Source: Streptomyces griseofuscus (lineage in GTDB: Bacteria > Actinomycetota > Actinomycetes > Streptomycetales > Streptomycetaceae). Taken from it: DNA of 64,000 bases. The stretch is from NCBI RefSeq assembly GCF_014673495.1, contig NZ_CP051006.1:3410001-3474000 (forward strand), in the 5' to 3' direction. Below, piece after piece: positions 1-8,523 of the stretch. The notes beneath the pieces were generated by a model that saw only the letters and a list, made by a program, of their open reading frames with translations, searched no databases and was not told the DNA's origin. Within the stretch, counting starts at the first letter, position 1. Each line of letters begins with the position of its first letter. The position numbers were made by a program, and so were the translations under genes.

Positions 1-161
1 GCGGGCTGCTCTACAGCGCGGGCGGCGTCGTCTACGGCTTCAAGCGGCCGAACCCGTCACCGCGCTGGTTCGGCTTCCACGAGGTCTTCCACTCCTTCAC
101 GCTCGCGGCGTTCGTCGTGCATTACGTGGGAATCTCGCTGGTGGCGTACCAGCACGCGTAG
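1..161 (+). CDS. Hemolysin III / TrhA family membrane protein, C-terminal end only
   Basis: Only the last 52 codons are inside the window (frame from base 3, TAG at 159-161). The residues HEVFHSFTLAAFVVHY are typical of the last two helices of the hemolysin III / TrhA (PAQR-like) family, where histidines on these helices are conserved. The family has seven membrane helices and roughly 200-230 residues; what is visible fits the C-terminal helices. A strong hairpin terminator follows directly, so the gene is the last of its transcript. Function in Streptomyces is not established. Confidence 0.8.
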   Translation, partial: GLLYSAGGVVYGFKRPNPSPRWFGFHEVFHSFTLAAFVVHYVGISLVAYQHA

Positions 162-179
162 CCCCCCTCCCGCCCCTCA

Positions 180-210
180 GGCCACGGCTCATCCGAGCCG
201 TGGCCTTTTT
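180..210 (+). terminator. Intrinsic terminator after the TrhA gene
   Basis: An 11-bp perfect stem GGCCACGGCTC / GAGCCGTGGCC with a 4-base loop is followed directly by TTTTT. It begins 18 bases after the stop codon. Confidence 0.9.
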
Positions 211-1370
211 ACGTCGTCGTCCTCGCCCCGCTGATGCTCCCGGCGGGCCTGCTGGGCGGCCGGTTCGGGCGGCGACGGATGCTGATCGCCGGGCTCGGCG
301 TCTTTCCCGGCCGGCTCGGTGCTCGGCGCCCGGGCCGGGGACGTGAGCGCGGTGATCGCCGCCCGCGCGGTCATGGGCATCGGCGCCGCCCTGATCATGC
401 CGCTGTCGCCGGCCGTGCTCCCGGCCCTGTCCGGCCCCGACGAGCGCGGCAAGGCGGCCGGCTGCTCGACCGCTTCTGGTGGGGCTCGGTCTTCCTGATC
501 GACTTCCCGATGGCCGCGCTCGGCGTCGGCGTCTGCCTCCTGCTGCTCCCGGGGACCCGGGATCCTTCGGGACCGCAGGTCGACCCGCTCTCCACGGCGC
601 TCACCGCGGCCGGCCTCGGCGCCATGATCCCCGCCGTCACCGAGGCCCCCGACCGTGGCTGGGCCGACCCTCTGGTGCTCGCGATGTCCGCCGCGGCCGC
701 CGTCCTGCTGCTCGGCCTGGTCCTGCGCGAACGCCGCTCGCCCCGCCCGATGCTCGACATGTCGGACGGTCGCGGCCGGGGGCGCCCAAGCGGCCGTGGT
801 CCGGTTCGGGCCGCGTGTGGTGGTCACCGCGGGCCTGGTGGTGCTGGCCTTCGCCGCCCCGCTGGGATCCGTACGACGGCGGACTCCGGCTACGGCTTCA
901 CCGCGCTGTGGCTGTCGCTGACCGGGCTCGGCTTCGGCTTCGCGGTCGTACCGGCGATGTACGGGCAGCTCGGGGCGCTGCCCGCCGACCGGGCGGGCTC
1001 CGGTTCCGGGCTGCTGATGACCCTGCGGCAGGTCGGCGGCGCCATCGGCATCGCCCTGCTGGGCAGTCCGCTCGCGAGCGCCTTCCGGGACCGGCTCGAT
1101 GTCGCCGGGCTGCCGTCCCCGGCCGCGCACACCGCGCGGGAGTCGGTCGTCGCCGCCCATGGGGTCGCCGTACGCACCCACGCGCCGCACCTCGCGGCGT
1201 CCCCGCACACCGCCCTCACCCTCGGCATGAGCCTGGTGCTGCTGGTGTGCGGCATCGCCTCCCTGGCGGCGGCTCTGCTCGCGGCCCTGCTGCTGCCGGA
1301 CACCCCGGTCGTACGGTGCGCGGGCGCACCCGAGGAGGCCTCGGCCCATGGCCGCCCCTGCCGCCGATGC
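211..1370 (+). pseudogene. Degraded DHA2-type MFS drug exporter
   Basis: Pieces of a 14-helix (EmrB/QacA-like) exporter appear in alternating frames. The first piece holds MFS motif A (GLLGGRFGRRRMLI, frame starting at 213) without the preceding first helix. Near base 310 the reading jumps to another frame (GSVLGARAGDVSAV to about 462), returns at LLDRFWWGSVFLIDFP, is lost again after about 765 (a piece ending AGLVVLAFAAPLG in a second frame), and returns from about 886 (GFTALWLSLTGLGFGFAVV to the last helix near 1305). Compared with an intact family member of about 480 residues, the helix 4-5 region and roughly 150 residues in the middle are missing. Several independent deletions and frameshifts make a sequencing error unlikely. 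The following tetR gene, intact, is presumably the former regulator of this exporter. Confidence 0.85.
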
Positions 1371-1376
1371 CGGACA

Positions 1377-2042
1377 ATGACCGGCATGACGGCCGCCCGC
1401 CCCACCTCCCCCGTCCCCTCTCCCGACCGCGCCCGCCCCGAAGGCCCCCGGCTCGGCCTGCGGGAGCGCAAGAAGATCAAGACCCGGGAGGCGATCCGCG
1501 GGGCGACGTACGCCCTGATCGAGGAGCAGGGGTACGACGCCACGACGATCGACCAGATCGCCGACCGGGCGGAGGTGTCGCCGTCGACGGTCTTCCGCTA
1601 CTTCCCCACCAAGGAGGACATCGTCCTCACCGACGAGTTCGACGCGGTCATGCTGGAGGAGATCAGACGACGGCCCGCCGAGGAGCCCTGGGGCGACACC
1701 ATCCGGTACGTGCTGCGGCGCGCCGTCCAGGTCGGGATGGCGGCGGACCCGGCGGTCTCCCGGCTGCGCACCCGGCTGATGGTGCAGGTCCCGGCGGTGC
1801 GCTCGCGGATGATGGAGAGCATGTCGGTGACCGGGCACATGCTGTGCCGGGCCGTCGCCGAGCGCACCGGCCGCGACCCCGGCGACCTGGAGGTGCGGGT
1901 CTACGCCATGTCGCTGATCGGCGGCCTGATCGAGACCACCATGTACTGGGCCGAGCACGGCCACCAGGAGGATCTGCGGGACCTGATCGACCGCAGCCTT
2001 GACGTCCTGGAGCACGGCCTGCCGGGCGCCGAAAACCACTGA
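1377..2042 (+). CDS. TetR family transcriptional regulator
   Basis: The 221-residue product has a typical TetR N-terminal helix-turn-helix after a basic tail: GYDATTIDQIADRAEVSPST followed by VFRYFPTKEDI, then an all-helical ligand-binding domain ending in GLIETTMYWAEHG. The ATG at 1377 has no clear ribosome binding site; ATG at 1386 in the same frame is an alternative. The frame is open far upstream, but that part reads through the wrecked MFS gene and is not part of this protein. Position directly after an exporter remnant fits a local repressor of drug efflux whose target is lost; this is inference. Confidence 0.85.
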   Translation: MTGMTAARPTSPVPSPDRARPEGPRLGLRERKKIKTREAIRGATYALIEEQGYDATTIDQIADRAEVSPSTVFRYFPTKEDIVLTDEFDAVMLEEIRRRPAEEPWGDTIRYVLRRAVQVGMAADPAVSRLRTRLMVQVPAVRSRMMESMSVTGHMLCRAVAERTGRDPGDLEVRVYAMSLIGGLIETTMYWAEHGHQEDLRDLIDRSLDVLEHGLPGAENH

Positions 2043-2075
2043 GACCGGCCGCTCCCCGCATGCCATGCTGACGGG

Positions 2076-2819
2076 GTGAACGCCACCGAGATCCGCGTCG
2101 AAGTCGCCCCCGAGCTGCATCTGTTCGTCCCGTCGGCCCGGCGCGCGGGCGCCACCGCGCTCGGCACCGACGGGGTCTCGACGCTCGGCCATGTCATCGA
2201 GTCCCTCGGCGTGCCGCTGACCGAGGTCGGCGCGCTGCTCGTGGACGGCCGCGAGGTGCCGGTCTCGCACATCCCGCGCGCGGGCGAGAGCGTGCGGGTC
2301 CGGGCGGTGGCGCGCCCCCAGCGGGTGCCCGGCGCCCCGCTGCGCTTCCTCCTCGACGTCCACCTCGGCACCCTGGCCCGCCGGCTGCGGCTGCTCGGTG
2401 TCGACGCGGCGTACGAGTCCACCGACATCGGCGACCCGGCGCTGGCCGCGCTCTCTGCGGCCGAGCAACGGGTGATGCTCAGCCGCGACCGGGGGCTGCT
2501 GCGCCGCCGCGAGCTGTGGGCCGGCGCGTACATCTACAGCACCCAGCCAGAGGAACAACTCCAGGACGTCCTCGGCCGGTTCGCCCCCGAACTCCACCCC
2601 TGGAGCCGCTGCACGGCCTGCAACGGGCTGCTGCGTGCCGCCACCAAGGAGGAGGTCGCCGATCAGCTCAAGGGCGGCACCGAGCGGTCGTACGACGTCT
2701 TCGCGCAGTGCGCGTCCTGCGGGCGCGCGTACTGGAAGGGCGCGCATCACGACCAGCTGGAGGCGGTCGTGGAGCGGGCGTTGAGCATGCGTACCCAGGG
2801 GAGTACCCAGAGCGGTTGA
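2076..2819 (+). CDS. Mut7-C RNase domain protein with ubiquitin-like N-terminus
   Basis: The 247-residue protein has the two-part layout of the Mut7-C family. Residues 1 to about 85 form a ubiquitin-like (ThiS-like) domain, and from about residue 90 the Mut7-C domain (PIN-like nuclease fold) begins with RFLLDVHLGTLARRLRLLG and continues with VMLSRDRGLLRRRELWAGAY. A zinc ribbon follows, with Cys pairs RCTACNG and QCASCGRAYW. The name comes from the C-terminal domain of animal Mut-7 exonucleases; RNase activity of the bacterial proteins is assumed from the fold. Start GTG at 2076 lies 33 bases after the tetR stop. No functional context is visible. Confidence 0.85.
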   Translation: MNATEIRVEVAPELHLFVPSARRAGATALGTDGVSTLGHVIESLGVPLTEVGALLVDGREVPVSHIPRAGESVRVRAVARPQRVPGAPLRFLLDVHLGTLARRLRLLGVDAAYESTDIGDPALAALSAAEQRVMLSRDRGLLRRRELWAGAYIYSTQPEEQLQDVLGRFAPELHPWSRCTACNGLLRAATKEEVADQLKGGTERSYDVFAQCASCGRAYWKGAHHDQLEAVVERALSMRTQGSTQSG

Positions 2820-2866
2820 GTAGCGGGCCGCTCCCCCGGGCCGGGGGCGCGCGGTGGGATGGGGAC

Positions 2867-3214
2867 ATGAACACCACGACCGAGCAGCCGGTGGCGGCCC
2901 TCGCCCCGCGGCAGAAGGACCGCCTCATCAGCGGCTGGGCGATCGCCGGACTGGCCCTGCTGCTGCCGACCGTCGTCCTGTCCTGGGCGGTCGTCCTCTC
3001 CGGCGACCGCGGCACCCAGTGCCTGATGTACGGCGAGGGCTGCTCGACCATCCCCGGTTCGGCGCTCTACGCCGCCTTCTGGCTGGCCCTCGCCGCGGGC
3101 GTCGCTGCCCTGGCCTGGCCCAGGGGCCGGGGGACGTACTCCCGGGCCTGGGCCGTGTGCGTGCAGTGGGGCGCGCAGCTCGCGCTGGGGGCGATGATCC
3201 TCAGCGGCGCGTGA
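2867..3214 (+). CDS. Small integral membrane protein of unknown function
   Basis: A 115-residue product with three predicted membrane segments: GWAIAGLALLLPTVVLSWAV, ALYAAFWLALAAGVAALAW and WGAQLALGAMILSG. Between the first two lies a loop with two cysteines (TQCLMYGEGCSTIPG) that would face outside and could form a disulfide. The N-terminus is cytoplasmic and ends in basic residues. The gene is convergent with the DUF255 gene. I do not recognise the family. Confidence 0.7.
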   Translation: MNTTTEQPVAALAPRQKDRLISGWAIAGLALLLPTVVLSWAVVLSGDRGTQCLMYGEGCSTIPGSALYAAFWLALAAGVAALAWPRGRGTYSRAWAVCVQWGAQLALGAMILSGA

Positions 3215-3251
3215 CGCCTTCCGGCCCTTCCATTCGGATCAGAGGCTCGGC

Positions 3252-5285
3252 TCAGGGGCTTTCGAGGGCGGTGCGGAGTCGGTCCGGGTCGGTGGTCGGG
3301 GCGGCGCAGGTGAAGTCGCGGCAGACATAGGCGGCCGCCTGCCCGGAGACCAGCGGGCGGTCGGCGAGCAGCGGGAACTCCTCGCTGTCCGGGGTGCCGA
3401 CGGCGACGACCGCGCCGGGGGCGGTGCCCAGAAGTGCCGTACGGTGCAGGGCCGTTGTGGCCGCGTCGGTGAGGGACGGGCCGACGACCGCGATCTCCCG
3501 GGGCCCGTCGAGCAGCGCCTCCGCGACGGCGAGCCCCCAGCCGATGAACCGGGGCACCCGCGGGCCCAGAGCCTGTACGACACCCAACGCCCGCTCGGCG
3601 GCGGTCCGATGGGCCTCGGAGCCGGTCTGCGCGGCATAGCCGAGCAGCGCGCCCGCGGCGGCCGACCAGCCGGAGGGGGTGGCGTTGTCGGTGGGGTCCT
3701 GGGGGCGGCGGATGAGCTGTTCCGCGTCGGCGGCGGTGTCGTAGAGCGCACCGGTCCTGGGGTCGGTGAAGCGGGCGAGCACATGGTCGACGAGCAGTCC
3801 GGCGAAGTCCAGCCAGACGCCCTCGCCGGTCACGGAGGCGAGCGCGAGGAAGCCCTCGGCGACATCCGCGTAGTCCTCCAGCACACCGGAGTTGGCGCCG
3901 GCCCGGCCGTCCCTGCTGGTGCGGGCGAGCCGGGCGTGCTCATCGAGATGCACCCGCACGAGCAGGTCGGCGGCGCCGAGGGCGGCCTCGATCAGGTCGG
4001 GGCGGTCGAAGTAGGCGCCGCTCTCGGCGAGGGCGGCGATCGCGAGTCCGTTCCAGGCGGCGACGACCTTGTCGTCCCGGCCGGGCGCGGGCCGCAGCGC
4101 GCGGGCGTCGAGCAACCGGCGCTTGACGGAGGCGATCTTCTCGGCGTCGAACACGCCCTCGTCCTGCGGGAGTTGCAGGACGGACTGCCCGTGCTCGAAG
4201 GTGCCCTCCTCGGTGACACCGAAGAACTGCGCGGCGAGCCGGGCGTCGGCCTCGCCGAGTACGCCGGTCAGCTGCTCGGGCGTCCAGACGTAGTACGCCC
4301 CCTCGACATGCCGCCCGCTCCCGTCGTCGCTGTCGGCGTCCAGGGCGGAGGCGAACCCCCCTTCGTTCGTCCGCAGTTCGCGGACCATGAAGTCGGCGGT
4401 CTCCAGGGCGACGCGCCGGGCGAGTTCGGAGCCGGTGGCCCGCCACAGGTGCGCGTACACACGGCACAGCAGGGCGTTGTCGTACAGCATCTTCTCGAAG
4501 TGCGGCACGATCCAGTCGCGGTCGACGGAGTACCGGGCGAACCCGCCGCCGAGCTGGTCGTAGAGCCCGCCGCGGGCCATCCGCTCACAGGTGTCCTGGG
4601 CCATCTGGAGCGCGCCCTCGGCGCCGGTGCGCGCGTGATGGCGCAGCAGGAACTCCAGCACCATGGACGGCGGGAACTTGGGCGCGCCGCCGAATCCGCC
4701 GCGCTGCGCGTCGTACTCACGGGTCAGCCCGAGCAGCGCCTGGGCGAGTTCCTGTTCGCCGGGCGGCCGGGTCCCCTGATGGCTGATCTCCCGCTGCGCC
4801 AGATCCCGCACGATCTTCCCGGCGACCTCCCCGACCTCGTCCCGCCGGGTGCTCCACGCCTGCCGGACCCCCTCCAGCACCTGCCGGAAGGACGGCATCC
4901 CGTGCCGGGGCTCGGGCGGGAAGTAGGTGCCGAAGTAGAACGGCTCCGCATCCGGCGTCAGGAACACGGTCATCGGCCACCCACCCTGCCCGGTGGCCGC
5001 CTGCACCGCCTCCATGTACACGGCATCGACGTCCGGCCGCTCCTCCCGGTCGACCTTGACGCTGACGAAGTGCGCGTTGAGGCAGTCGGCGGTGTCCTGG
5101 TCCTCGAAGGATTCGTGGGCCATGACGTGGCACCAGTGGCACGCGGAGTAGCCGACCGACAGCAGGACGGGTACATCGCGCCGTTTCGCTTCCTCGAACG
5201 CCTCAGGTCCCCACGGCCACCAGTCGACCGGATTGTCGGCATGCTGAAGCAGATAAGGCGAGGTCACACCAGCCAACCGGTTCAT
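3252..5285 (-). CDS. DUF255 thioredoxin-domain protein (YyaL / SSP411 family)
   Basis: The 677-residue product has the family's usual length and order. An N-terminal thioredoxin-like domain begins [20 protein letters not shown] and contains the CxxC motif in [17 protein letters not shown], then [16 protein letters not shown] and [14 protein letters not shown]. The rest is an (alpha/alpha)6-barrel glycosidase-like part with [20 protein letters not shown] and [11 protein letters not shown]. The enzymatic role is unknown; mammalian SPATA20 is the best known relative. The ATG at 5285 was chosen because the conserved MNRL start lies there with a GAGAGG ribosome site upstream; the open frame continuing to 5948 runs through low-complexity repeats and is not coding. 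Confidence 0.93.
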   Translation of the reverse strand: MNRLAGVTSPYLLQHADNPVDWWPWGPEAFEEAKRRDVPVLLSVGYSACHWCHVMAHESFEDQDTADCLNAHFVSVKVDREERPDVDAVYMEAVQAATGQGGWPMTVFLTPDAEPFYFGTYFPPEPRHGMPSFRQVLEGVRQAWSTRRDEVGEVAGKIVRDLAQREISHQGTRPPGEQELAQALLGLTREYDAQRGGFGGAPKFPPSMVLEFLLRHHARTGAEGALQMAQDTCERMARGGLYDQLGGGFARYSVDRDWIVPHFEKMLYDNALLCRVYAHLWRATGSELARRVALETADFMVRELRTNEGGFASALDADSDDGSGRHVEGAYYVWTPEQLTGVLGEADARLAAQFFGVTEEGTFEHGQSVLQLPQDEGVFDAEKIASVKRRLLDARALRPAPGRDDKVVAAWNGLAIAALAESGAYFDRPDLIEAALGAADLLVRVHLDEHARLARTSRDGRAGANSGVLEDYADVAEGFLALASVTGEGVWLDFAGLLVDHVLARFTDPRTGALYDTAADAEQLIRRPQDPTDNATPSGWSAAAGALLGYAAQTGSEAHRTAAERALGVVQALGPRVPRFIGWGLAVAEALLDGPREIAVVGPSLTDAATTALHRTALLGTAPGAVVAVGTPDSEEFPLLADRPLVSGQAAAYVCRDFTCAAPTTDPDRLRTALESP

Positions 5286-5704
5286 ACGACCCAGCCTCTC
5301 ACAGCGCTCGTGCCTGTACTGGGGACCGCGCGCACTCCGCCTCGCCCGACCGAACCCCACGACATCGGAGGCCGCTTCCTTCGGACAACAGACGCCCCGG
5401 GACCGCAGATCAGTTGCCTGAGCCCAGCAGCCTTGGACCTGCGGAAGCTCCTCGAAGGGTGGCATGCGGGACGGCGGCAGACGCGGTACGGCGGCACGCT
5501 GCCGCGATCCGGATACGCGGAACTCACCAACCGGCCCCGGCGCACGCCCGCCGCTCAAGCGGGCGCACGTCCGGGGACTGGTCGGCAGAGGCCTGGCAGC
5601 AGGTGCCCGGCAGCCGCGCATGGGTGCGGACCGCCGCGCCCGTGCGGTGACGGGAGCGACGGCTTCGACCGGGGCTGACTTCCGCGACCCTGGGCGGCTC
5701 CCAC

Positions 5705-5995
5705 TGCCGAAGCCCCGAAGGCCGACGTCCCACGGCCCGGGCTCTCGGCGGCCGTAGCCCCGCGGCCGGGCACTCGACGGCACCGACGTCCCACGGACCG
5801 AGCTCCCGGACACCGACGCGCCCCGGACCGGGCGCTCGGAGGCCGAAGCCCCCCGGACCATGCGCTTGAGGCCGAGGTCCCGCGGACCGGGCACTCGGCG
5901 GGCCAACGCCCCACGGACCCGGCTCCCGGAGCCGAGGCCCACGGACACAGCGACCCGGGTCCGTCGCCCGACGACCGAGTCGCCGGGCCCGAGGC
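5705..5995. repeat. Degenerate 30-nt tandem repeat, about 8 copies
   Basis: Units begin at about 5721, 5751, 5781, 5811, 5842, 5871, 5902 and 5931, so the period is 29-31 bases. Each unit runs approximately GCCGACGTCCCACGG then ACCGGGCACTCGGAG, two related 15-base halves. Copies differ by substitutions and one-base length changes, which breaks any reading frame. Confidence 0.8.
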
Positions 5996-6062
5996 CAAAG
6001 TGACAGGTCAGCCCAGGCCAAGTGTCAGGGCAGCCCCGGCCAAAAAGCCAGGTCAGTTCCGG
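5993..6062. repeat. Three copies of a 22-24 nt repeat
   Basis: Units start GGCCAAAGTGACAGGTCAGC (5993), GGCCAAGTGTCAGGGCAGCC (about 6017) and GGCCAAAAAGCCAGGTCAGT (about 6040). They lie immediately downstream of the stop codon of the small membrane protein gene on the minus strand, so would be in its 3' untranslated region. Confidence 0.75.
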
Positions 6063-6063
6063 T

Positions 6064-6294
6064 TCAGCTGCGCTGGGCCGGGGTGTCGGCCGGGTGGTTG
6101 TCCGTGCCGGGGTCGGCGGGCTCCTTGAAGTCGACCTTCCGCATGTGCTTGCTCATCGACTTCATGAGGCCCCACACCGCCACCGCCATCACCGCGAACA
6201 CGATGAAGCCGAGGACACCAGGGGTGACCTTGTTCTGGTCGAGATCGGCGAGGGAGACGAGGTCCGTCGCTGCCAGGCTCACGCTTGCGCTCAT
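6064..6294 (-). CDS. Small single-pass membrane protein linked to mca
   Basis: The 76-residue product ([20 protein letters not shown] at the N-terminus) has one membrane segment, [19 protein letters not shown], followed by a basic stretch ([15 protein letters not shown]) and a hydrophilic tail. The ATG at 6294 comes one base after the mca stop (TGA-C-ATG), which indicates translational coupling; an upstream ATG at 6303 overlapping mca is an alternative. Such a gene directly after mca is common in Streptomyces, but its function is not known to me. Confidence 0.75.
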   Translation of the reverse strand: MSASVSLAATDLVSLADLDQNKVTPGVLGFIVFAVMAVAVWGLMKSMSKHMRKVDFKEPADPGTDNHPADTPAQRS

Positions 6295-6295
6295 G

Positions 6296-7177
6296 TCAGG
6301 CATTGTCCCGGATGCCCGCGAAGAGGTCGTCCTCGGGGAGGGAGGTGTCCACGAGCGACTTCGCCAGCTCGTACTCCTCCGTCGGCCAGACCTCCCGCTG
6401 GAGGTCCATCGGCACGCGGAACCAGCCGCCGTCCGGATCGATCTGCGTGGCGTGCGCGATCAGCGCCTTGTCGCGGATCTCGAAGAAGTCCGCGCAGGGC
6501 ACATGCGTGGTCAGGGTGCGTTCGACCCGCTCGATCTCCTTCCAGCGCTTGAGCCACTCCCCGTACGGCGACTCCAGGCCGCGGTCGAGCATCGCCCGGT
6601 GCAGGGCTTCGGTGCGGGGGCGGTTGAAGCCCTGGTTGTAGTAGAGCTTCAGCGGCCGGTAGGCCGGGCCGAACTCGTCCTCGGGGTACTTCTCGGTGTC
6701 CGCCGCACCTTCGAACGCCACCATGGAGATCTTGTGGGTCATGATGTGGTCGGGGTGGGGGTAGCCGCCGTTCTCGTCGTAGGTGGTGATCACCTGCGGG
6801 CGGAAGGAGCGGATCTGGCGCACCAGCTCGCCGGCCGCCTTGTCGACGTCCTCCAGGGCGAAGCAGCCCTCGGGCAGCGGCGGCAGCGGGTCGCCCTCGG
6901 GCAGCCCGGAGTCCACGAAGCCCAGCCACTCCTGCTTGACGCCCAGGATCTCGCGCGCCTCGTCCATCTCCTTGCGGCGCACCTCGTGGATGTTCGCCTC
7001 GATGTAGGGGTCGCCCTGAAGCTTGGGGTTGAGGATGGAGCCGCGTTCACCGCCGGTGCAGGTCACCACCAGCACGTCCACCCCCTCGGACACGTACTTC
7101 GCCATGGTGGCCGCGCCCTTGCTCGACTCGTCGTCGGGGTGTGCGTGAACGGCCATCAGTCGCAGCTGGTCAGTCAA
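6296..7177 (-). CDS. mca: Mycothiol S-conjugate amidase
   Basis: A 293-residue zinc amidase of the LmbE/MshB family. It cleaves mycothiol S-conjugates of toxins and antibiotics to a mercapturic acid (AcCys-S-R) and GlcN-Ins, a detoxification step of actinobacteria. The metal-binding HPDDE is at residues 12-16 (VHAHPDDESSKG) and the second ligand region is YPHPDHIMTHK. The length and the long C-terminal part (TLTTHVPCADFFEIRDKALI) are those of Mca rather than MshB. The start is TTG at 7177 (TDQLRLMAVHAHPDD) with GAGG eight bases upstream. Divergent from the DUF4307 gene and coupled to the small downstream membrane protein gene. Confidence 0.93.
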   Translation of the reverse strand: MTDQLRLMAVHAHPDDESSKGAATMAKYVSEGVDVLVVTCTGGERGSILNPKLQGDPYIEANIHEVRRKEMDEAREILGVKQEWLGFVDSGLPEGDPLPPLPEGCFALEDVDKAAGELVRQIRSFRPQVITTYDENGGYPHPDHIMTHKISMVAFEGAADTEKYPEDEFGPAYRPLKLYYNQGFNRPRTEALHRAMLDRGLESPYGEWLKRWKEIERVERTLTTHVPCADFFEIRDKALIAHATQIDPDGGWFRVPMDLQREVWPTEEYELAKSLVDTSLPEDDLFAGIRDNA

Positions 7178-7210
7178 GACTCAATCCTCGGTAGGTCGGC
7201 GCCCCCAAGG

Positions 7211-7239
7211 CTCAGGGCGCAATCGAAGGCTTCTATAGT
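7211..7239 (+). promoter_or_regulatory. Predicted promoter of the DUF4307 gene
   Basis: TATAGT at 7234-7239 is a good -10 box; the position 17 bases upstream (CTCAGG, 7211-7216) is only a weak -35. Transcription would start near 7246, giving a leader of about 35 bases before the ATG at 7281. Confidence 0.5.
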
Positions 7240-7280
7240 GACCGAATCGGGGGGCGATTAATTCCGCGGAGAGGACGATC

Positions 7281-7679
7281 ATGAGTACGGCGAGCACGGG
7301 GCTGCCCACGGGCCGCTACGGCCGCTCCTCTGACGAGCGTGCCGACCGCAAACTCAAGGTCGCCGCCGTGGTGCTCGGCGCCGTCCTGCTGGCCCTGGTC
7401 GGCTACTTCGCGTACCACTACATCGTGCAGACGCAGATCAGCGCCCAGGTGATCACCTTCGACTCCACGGACACCACGGTCAAGGCCCACCTGGAGGTCC
7501 ACAAGGACGCCGGGTCCGACGGCTACTGCACCCTGCGTTCCCAGGCGGCGGACGGTACGGAGGTCGGCCGGGCCGACTTCCACTTCACCGGCTCGGCCAC
7601 CCGCATCGACAAGGTCGTCACGCTGCGTACGACCGCCCGTGGCACCACGGCCGAGCTGCTGGGCTGCCACAGCGGCTGA
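7281..7679 (+). CDS. DUF4307 family membrane-anchored protein
   Basis: A 132-residue product with a basic N-terminus, one membrane helix (KVAAVVLGAVLLALVGYFAY) and an extracellular domain of about 80 residues resembling a small beta-sandwich (VITFDSTDTTVKAHLEVHKD to the C-terminal CHSG). Two cysteines (GYCTLRSQ and LLGCHSG) could be paired outside the cell. Genes of this family usually sit between mca and greA in actinobacteria, as here. The role is unknown. A GGAG-like ribosome site (GGAGAGGA) precedes the ATG. Confidence 0.85.
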   Translation: MSTASTGLPTGRYGRSSDERADRKLKVAAVVLGAVLLALVGYFAYHYIVQTQISAQVITFDSTDTTVKAHLEVHKDAGSDGYCTLRSQAADGTEVGRADFHFTGSATRIDKVVTLRTTARGTTAELLGCHSG

Positions 7680-7923
7680 CCCGCCGGGAGCATCGCCGGC
7701 CGGGACCCGGTCCGGGCAGTGGTCCACCGCGCCGGACGCGCCGCCCCGCCGCTCCTTCACCCGGAATGCGGACGGCCCGACCTGCGTTGATGTGATTCTG
7801 ATGGCTTATGTCCTCCCCCTTCCGCGGATGAATTGTTAGGCTCGTGGTTTCGCCCATCCAAGAGGGAACATTCTTCTGGGTAGGGCGATGCTTTGTATTC
7901 CCAGTACCGACGAGGAGCACCCT

Positions 7924-8424
7924 GTGACCCAGACCAGCGAGAACGTCACCTGGCTGACCCAGGAGGCGTACAACAAGCTCAAGGTCGAGCTTGAGTACCT
8001 TACTGGTCCTGCGCGCACGGAGATCGCCGCCAAGATCGCGGCCGCGCGCGAGGAGGGCGACCTGCGTGAGAACGGCGGGTACCACGCGGCCAAGGAGGAG
8101 CAGGGCAAGCAGGAGCTGCGTGTGCGGCAGCTGACCCAGCTTCTCGAGAGCGCCAAGGTGGGCGAGGCCCCGGCCTCCGCCGACGGCGCCGTCGCGCCCG
8201 GCATGGTCGTCACGATCGCCTTCGACGGTGACGAGGACGACACGATGACGTTCCTGCTCGCCTCCCGCGAGTACGCGAGCTCGGACGTGGAGACGTACTC
8301 GCCGCAGTCGCCGCTGGGGGCCGGTGTCATCGGCCACAAGGTCGGCGAGGACGCGGAGTACGAGCTGCCGAACGGCAAGAAGGCCTCGGTCCGCATCCTC
8401 AAGGCCGAGCCCTACAACGGCTGA
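7924..8424 (+). CDS. greA: Transcription elongation factor GreA
   Basis: A 166-residue GreA that rescues backtracked RNA polymerase by stimulating transcript cleavage. The N-terminal coiled coil carries the acidic tip in REEGDLRENGGYHAAKEEQG, which enters the polymerase secondary channel; the C-terminal FKBP-like domain includes SPQSPLGAGVIGHKVGEDAE. The start is GTG at 7924 with GAGGAG eight bases upstream; the open frame beginning at 7888 precedes this site. A strong terminator follows, shared with the convergent ilvA gene. Confidence 0.96.
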   Translation: MTQTSENVTWLTQEAYNKLKVELEYLTGPARTEIAAKIAAAREEGDLRENGGYHAAKEEQGKQELRVRQLTQLLESAKVGEAPASADGAVAPGMVVTIAFDGDEDDTMTFLLASREYASSDVETYSPQSPLGAGVIGHKVGEDAEYELPNGKKASVRILKAEPYNG

Positions 8425-8445
8425 GCCCCAGAACTGACCAACCCC

Positions 8446-8482
8446 GGGACCCCCGGCGTCCGCAGCGGACGCCGGGGGTCCC
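8446..8482. terminator. Bidirectional terminator between greA and ilvA
   Basis: A 16-bp perfect stem, GGGACCCCCGGCGTCC paired with GGACGCCGGGGGTCCC, with a five-base loop. It lies between two convergent genes. There is no T tract, as usual in Streptomyces. Confidence 0.85.
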
Positions 8483-8523
8483 GTCGTACCTCCCCAGGCC
8501 GTACGACCTGTACGACCGCGGTC

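Larger units (their letters stand above)
5286..6063. other. 778-bp intergenic stretch, half of it repetitive
   Basis: Nothing gene-like is seen between 5286 and about 5704 apart from the promoter region of the DUF255 gene. From 5705 on, the stretch consists of two different degenerate tandem repeats, listed separately. Open frames crossing it are artefacts of the high GC and of the 30-base periodicity. Confidence 0.7.

Noticed and set aside
234..2042. One long open frame joining an MFS-like part and a TetR domain (602 residues)
   Set aside because: The MFS part switches frames several times and lacks whole helices; the open frame is coincidental. The TetR protein starts at 1377.
189..2750. 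Minus-strand open frame of 853 residues
   Set aside because: Arg/Gly/Pro-rich shadow of the genes on the plus strand, typical of high-GC DNA, with no recognisable domain.
3252..5948. N-terminal extension of the DUF255 protein through the 30-nt repeats
   Set aside because: The protein family starts at MNRL (5285) and a ribosome site lies there; the extension is repeat-derived.
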